Shown here one piece after another: positions 62,003 through 64,000 of a stretch of 64,000 nucleotides of DNA. Origin of the DNA: Gemmatimonadaceae bacterium. Lineage in GTDB: Bacteria > Gemmatimonadota > Gemmatimonadetes > Gemmatimonadales > Gemmatimonadaceae. The translations under genes and the position numbers were made by a program. The notes below the pieces were generated by a model. The model worked only from the letters and a program-made list of their open reading frames with translations. It did not search any database and had not been told where the DNA came from. How positions within the stretch are numbered: the stretch's first letter is position 1; each line of letters opens with the position of its first letter. The stretch covers positions 124,001-188,000 of the forward strand of contig JACCRF010000041.1 in assembly GCA_013813715.1 (NCBI GenBank). The letters run 5' to 3'.

Positions 62003-63246
62003 TGCGCCGGATCGTGGCGGACTATCCGCTCGTCGTCACGGCGTTACTGTTGTCGATCTTTGGCGTGGCGATGGTGTATTCGGCGGGCGTCACCGACACG
62101 CCGACGGCCGTCGCCCGAGTGTACAAATCGCAGATCGTCTGGCTCGTGCTCGGCATGGTGGGCGCCTATGGCATCAGCCGGTCGTCGGTGCGCTTCATCG
62201 AATGGGTCACGATACCCGCCTACTTTTTCTCGCTCGTGCTGCTCGCGCTGACGCTCGTTATCGGCTCAGGTGCGGGCACAGCGGCCAGCACGAAGAGCTG
62301 GCTGGCGGTTGGCGGCGTCAGAATCGGGCAGCCGTCCGAGCTTGCCAAGATTACCGTCGTGCTGATGCTTGCGCACATCCTCGCGGGACGGCGCGAGCCT
62401 CCCAAGTCGCTCATGGATCTGTGGAAGCCGGCACTCGCCGTCGCCGTGCCGTGGGTCATCATCATGCTGCAGCCGGACCTAGGCACCGGCATCGTTTTCA
62501 TCGGAATCTTCTTCGGCATGCTGTACTGGTCGGGGGTCTCGTGGCCGTTGCTGCTCCTCCTCGCCAGCCCGGTAGTCAGTCTCATCCTCTCCTTCAGCAC
62601 TGGTCTGTGGGGAGCGTGGTTCCTCGTGCTGCTGGCGCTCGTGATCTACTACCGGCCGTATCTGGTAGAAGGCATTGTGCTCATGGTCGCGAATATCGCG
62701 ACTGGGGTGGTCGCCAATATCCTCTGGGAGAAACTCGAACCGTACCAGCAGAATCGCCTCAAGGTCTTCCTCGATCCTTCCGCGGATGCAAGGGCTTCGG
62801 GCTATCACGTCATCCAGTCCAAGATCGCCATCGGGTCGGGCGGCTTCACTGGCAAGGGCTACACGCTCGGAACGCAGAAGCGTCTTGCATTCCTTCCCGA
62901 GCAGCACACAGACTTCATCTTTGCTGTAGTGGGTGAGGAAGTCGGCTTCATCGGCGTGACGATTGCCCTCACTCTCTTTCTGATTCTCTTCCTTCGAATC
63001 ACACAGGTCTCCGGCCGCGCCAACGACTCGTTCAGCTCGCTGGTGGCGTTCGGACTGATGGCGAGCTGGTTCGTCCACGTGCTGGTGAACGTCGGTATGA
63101 CACTCAACCTGATGCCGATCACGGGTATTCCGCTTCCGTTCTTCAGCTACGGTGGATCGTTCATGCTCGCGTGCTGGCTGGCGATCGGAATTCTTATGCG
63201 CATCTCCGGCGAGGGACGGGGCAAGGCTGCGTTCAAGACCAGCTGA
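61999..63246 (+). CDS. rodA: Peptidoglycan glycosyltransferase RodA
   Basis: 415 residues from ATG 61999, overlapping mrdA by 4 nt; the longer open frame upstream lies inside mrdA and is ignored. About ten membrane segments of the SEDS family: DYPLVVTALLLSIFGVAMVYSAG, KSWLAVGGVRIGQPSELAKITVVLMLAHIL, LQPDLGTGIVFIGIFFGMLYWSG, the extracellular loop with DPSADARASGYHVIQSKIAIGSGGFTGKGYTLGTQKRLAFLPEQHTDFIFAVVGEE, and GIPLPFFSYGGSFML. It polymerises glycan strands for rod elongation. Confidence 0.95.
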   Translation: MMRRIVADYPLVVTALLLSIFGVAMVYSAGVTDTPTAVARVYKSQIVWLVLGMVGAYGISRSSVRFIEWVTIPAYFFSLVLLALTLVIGSGAGTAASTKSWLAVGGVRIGQPSELAKITVVLMLAHILAGRREPPKSLMDLWKPALAVAVPWVIIMLQPDLGTGIVFIGIFFGMLYWSGVSWPLLLLLASPVVSLILSFSTGLWGAWFLVLLALVIYYRPYLVEGIVLMVANIATGVVANILWEKLEPYQQNRLKVFLDPSADARASGYHVIQSKIAIGSGGFTGKGYTLGTQKRLAFLPEQHTDFIFAVVGEEVGFIGVTIALTLFLILFLRITQVSGRANDSFSSLVAFGLMASWFVHVLVNVGMTLNLMPITGIPLPFFSYGGSFMLACWLAIGILMRISGEGRGKAAFKTS

Positions 63247-63300
63247 GGCGTGCTGGCCGACGCCTTGCCGCACAACGCCGCCCCGGTCACATTTCGACAA

Positions 63301-64000
63301 ATGGCCTGGTTCCGCAAAGAAAAAAAGCCCCGGCAGCCGCGGCGCGAAAAGCACGAGATTCCCCCGGACGCGTGGGAGAAGTGCGAACGGTGCGGACACA
63401 CCGACATCAGGGAAAAGTTCGTCCGCAACCTGAACGTGTGCCCCGGGTGCGAGCACCACCGCCGGATCCGCGCCATCGAGTACGTCAACATTCTTCTCGA
63501 CGAGGGAACGACGGAGGAAACGGAAAGCGAGATAAGGTCAACCGATCCGCTTGGTTTCCCTGACTACGTCGCGCGTCTGGACAAAGCCCTCGCAAAGTCG
63601 GGAGAGGGCGACGCGATCCTCACCTTCACCGGGCAGCTCCTCGGCCTCCCTGTCTGCCTCGGCGTGATGGACTTTGCGTTCATGGGCGGTTCGATGGGCT
63701 CCGTCGTTGGCGAGAAAATCGCGCGGCTCGGACAGAAGGCCCTTGAGCGCAAGTTCGCGTTCATTCTCGTGTCCGCATCGGGCGGAGCGCGAATGCAGGA
63801 AGGCGTGCTGAGTCTCATGCAGATGGCGAAGGCGGCGGCGATCCTGTCGCAGCTCGCTGAGCGACGCATTCCCTACGTGTCGATCCTCACCAATCCGACA
63901 ACTGGAGGCGTCAGCGCGAGCTTTGCCATGCTCGGCGATGCGATTGTCGCCGAGCCCGGAGCGGTGATCGGTTTTGCCGGGCCACGCGTTATCAAGCAGA
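63301..64000 (+). CDS. accD: Acetyl-CoA carboxylase carboxyltransferase beta subunit (3' truncated by window edge)
   Basis: 233 residues visible and no stop before base 64000. Following a basic start (MAWFRKEKKPRQPRREKHEIP), a zinc ribbon has four cysteines (CERCGHTDIREKFVRNLNVCPGC). The carboxyltransferase core then shows DPLGFPDYVARLDKA, TGQLLGLPVCLGVMDFAFMGGSMGSVVGEKI, FILVSASGGARMQEGVLSLMQMAK and SILTNPTTGGVSASFAMLGDAIVAEPGAVIGFAGPRVI. With AccA it transfers CO2 from biotin to acetyl-CoA for fatty-acid synthesis. It starts 54 nt after rodA. Confidence 0.95.
   Translation, partial: MAWFRKEKKPRQPRREKHEIPPDAWEKCERCGHTDIREKFVRNLNVCPGCEHHRRIRAIEYVNILLDEGTTEETESEIRSTDPLGFPDYVARLDKALAKSGEGDAILTFTGQLLGLPVCLGVMDFAFMGGSMGSVVGEKIARLGQKALERKFAFILVSASGGARMQEGVLSLMQMAKAAAILSQLAERRIPYVSILTNPTTGGVSASFAMLGDAIVAEPGAVIGFAGPRVIKQ

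Overview
This 64 kb window is a high-GC chromosomal segment from a Gram-negative bacterium. The envelope genes (Mla-type lipid transport, heptose-7-phosphate kinase, a Wza-like export protein, a Wzi-like outer-membrane protein) require an outer membrane. The mix of frequent GTG/TTG starts, 1-4 nt gene overlaps, Rex, an ECF sigma factor and a partner-switching module next to core genes fits Gemmatimonadota best. That placement is inferred from gene content and style, not from a database comparison. No mobile element, prophage, CRISPR array or plasmid function was seen.

Layout. 1-13 kb is a surface-polysaccharide locus. GT9 transferase, flippase and methyltransferase lie on the plus strand and converge (with a 44 bp overlap) on a minus-strand operon of export protein, Wzz, GT2 and GT9. 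Two tRNA genes, a Wzi-like protein, a DUF2279-like protein and the HldA-type kinase follow. 13-17.7 kb holds mlaE-mlaF-mlaD, an asparaginase and a carboxymuconolactone-decarboxylase-family protein. 17.8-25.1 kb is obg, dprA, hemW, hrcA, dnaJ, prmA, rsmE and a HIT protein. 25.1-25.5 kb contains a long, strongly paired RNA-like hairpin of unknown identity. 25.5-38 kb is a long co-directional run: rpsU, yqeY, mutS2, dnaG, a zinc-ribbon protein, recJ, rsmD, coaD, pta, a STAS/HATPase/SpoIIE-type partner switch and rsmA.

38-43 kb has two small membrane proteins, an ECF sigma factor, rex and, divergently, arcA with a near-consensus Rex operator between them, then an exonuclease and an MBL-fold hydrolase. 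43-48.5 kb is the infC-rpmI-rplT-pheS-pheT translation operon, preceded by an attenuator-like leader and apparently starting infC at ATT, followed by a coiled-coil gene and zapA. 48.6-56.3 kb is rny, folD, xseA, rpsO, pnp and an M16 peptidase. 56.4-64 kb is ald, mreB-mreC-mreD-mrdA-rodA (the elongasome) and a truncated accD.

The genes are mostly core functions: translation, replication and repair, RNA turnover and cell shape. The least ordinary content lies between and within genes: the 38-bp hairpin upstream of rpsU, two palindromic intergenic elements built on short tandem repeats (one supplies the last codons of xseA), a heptamer array inside pheT, the rex-arcA operator, and the attenuator and ATT start of infC.
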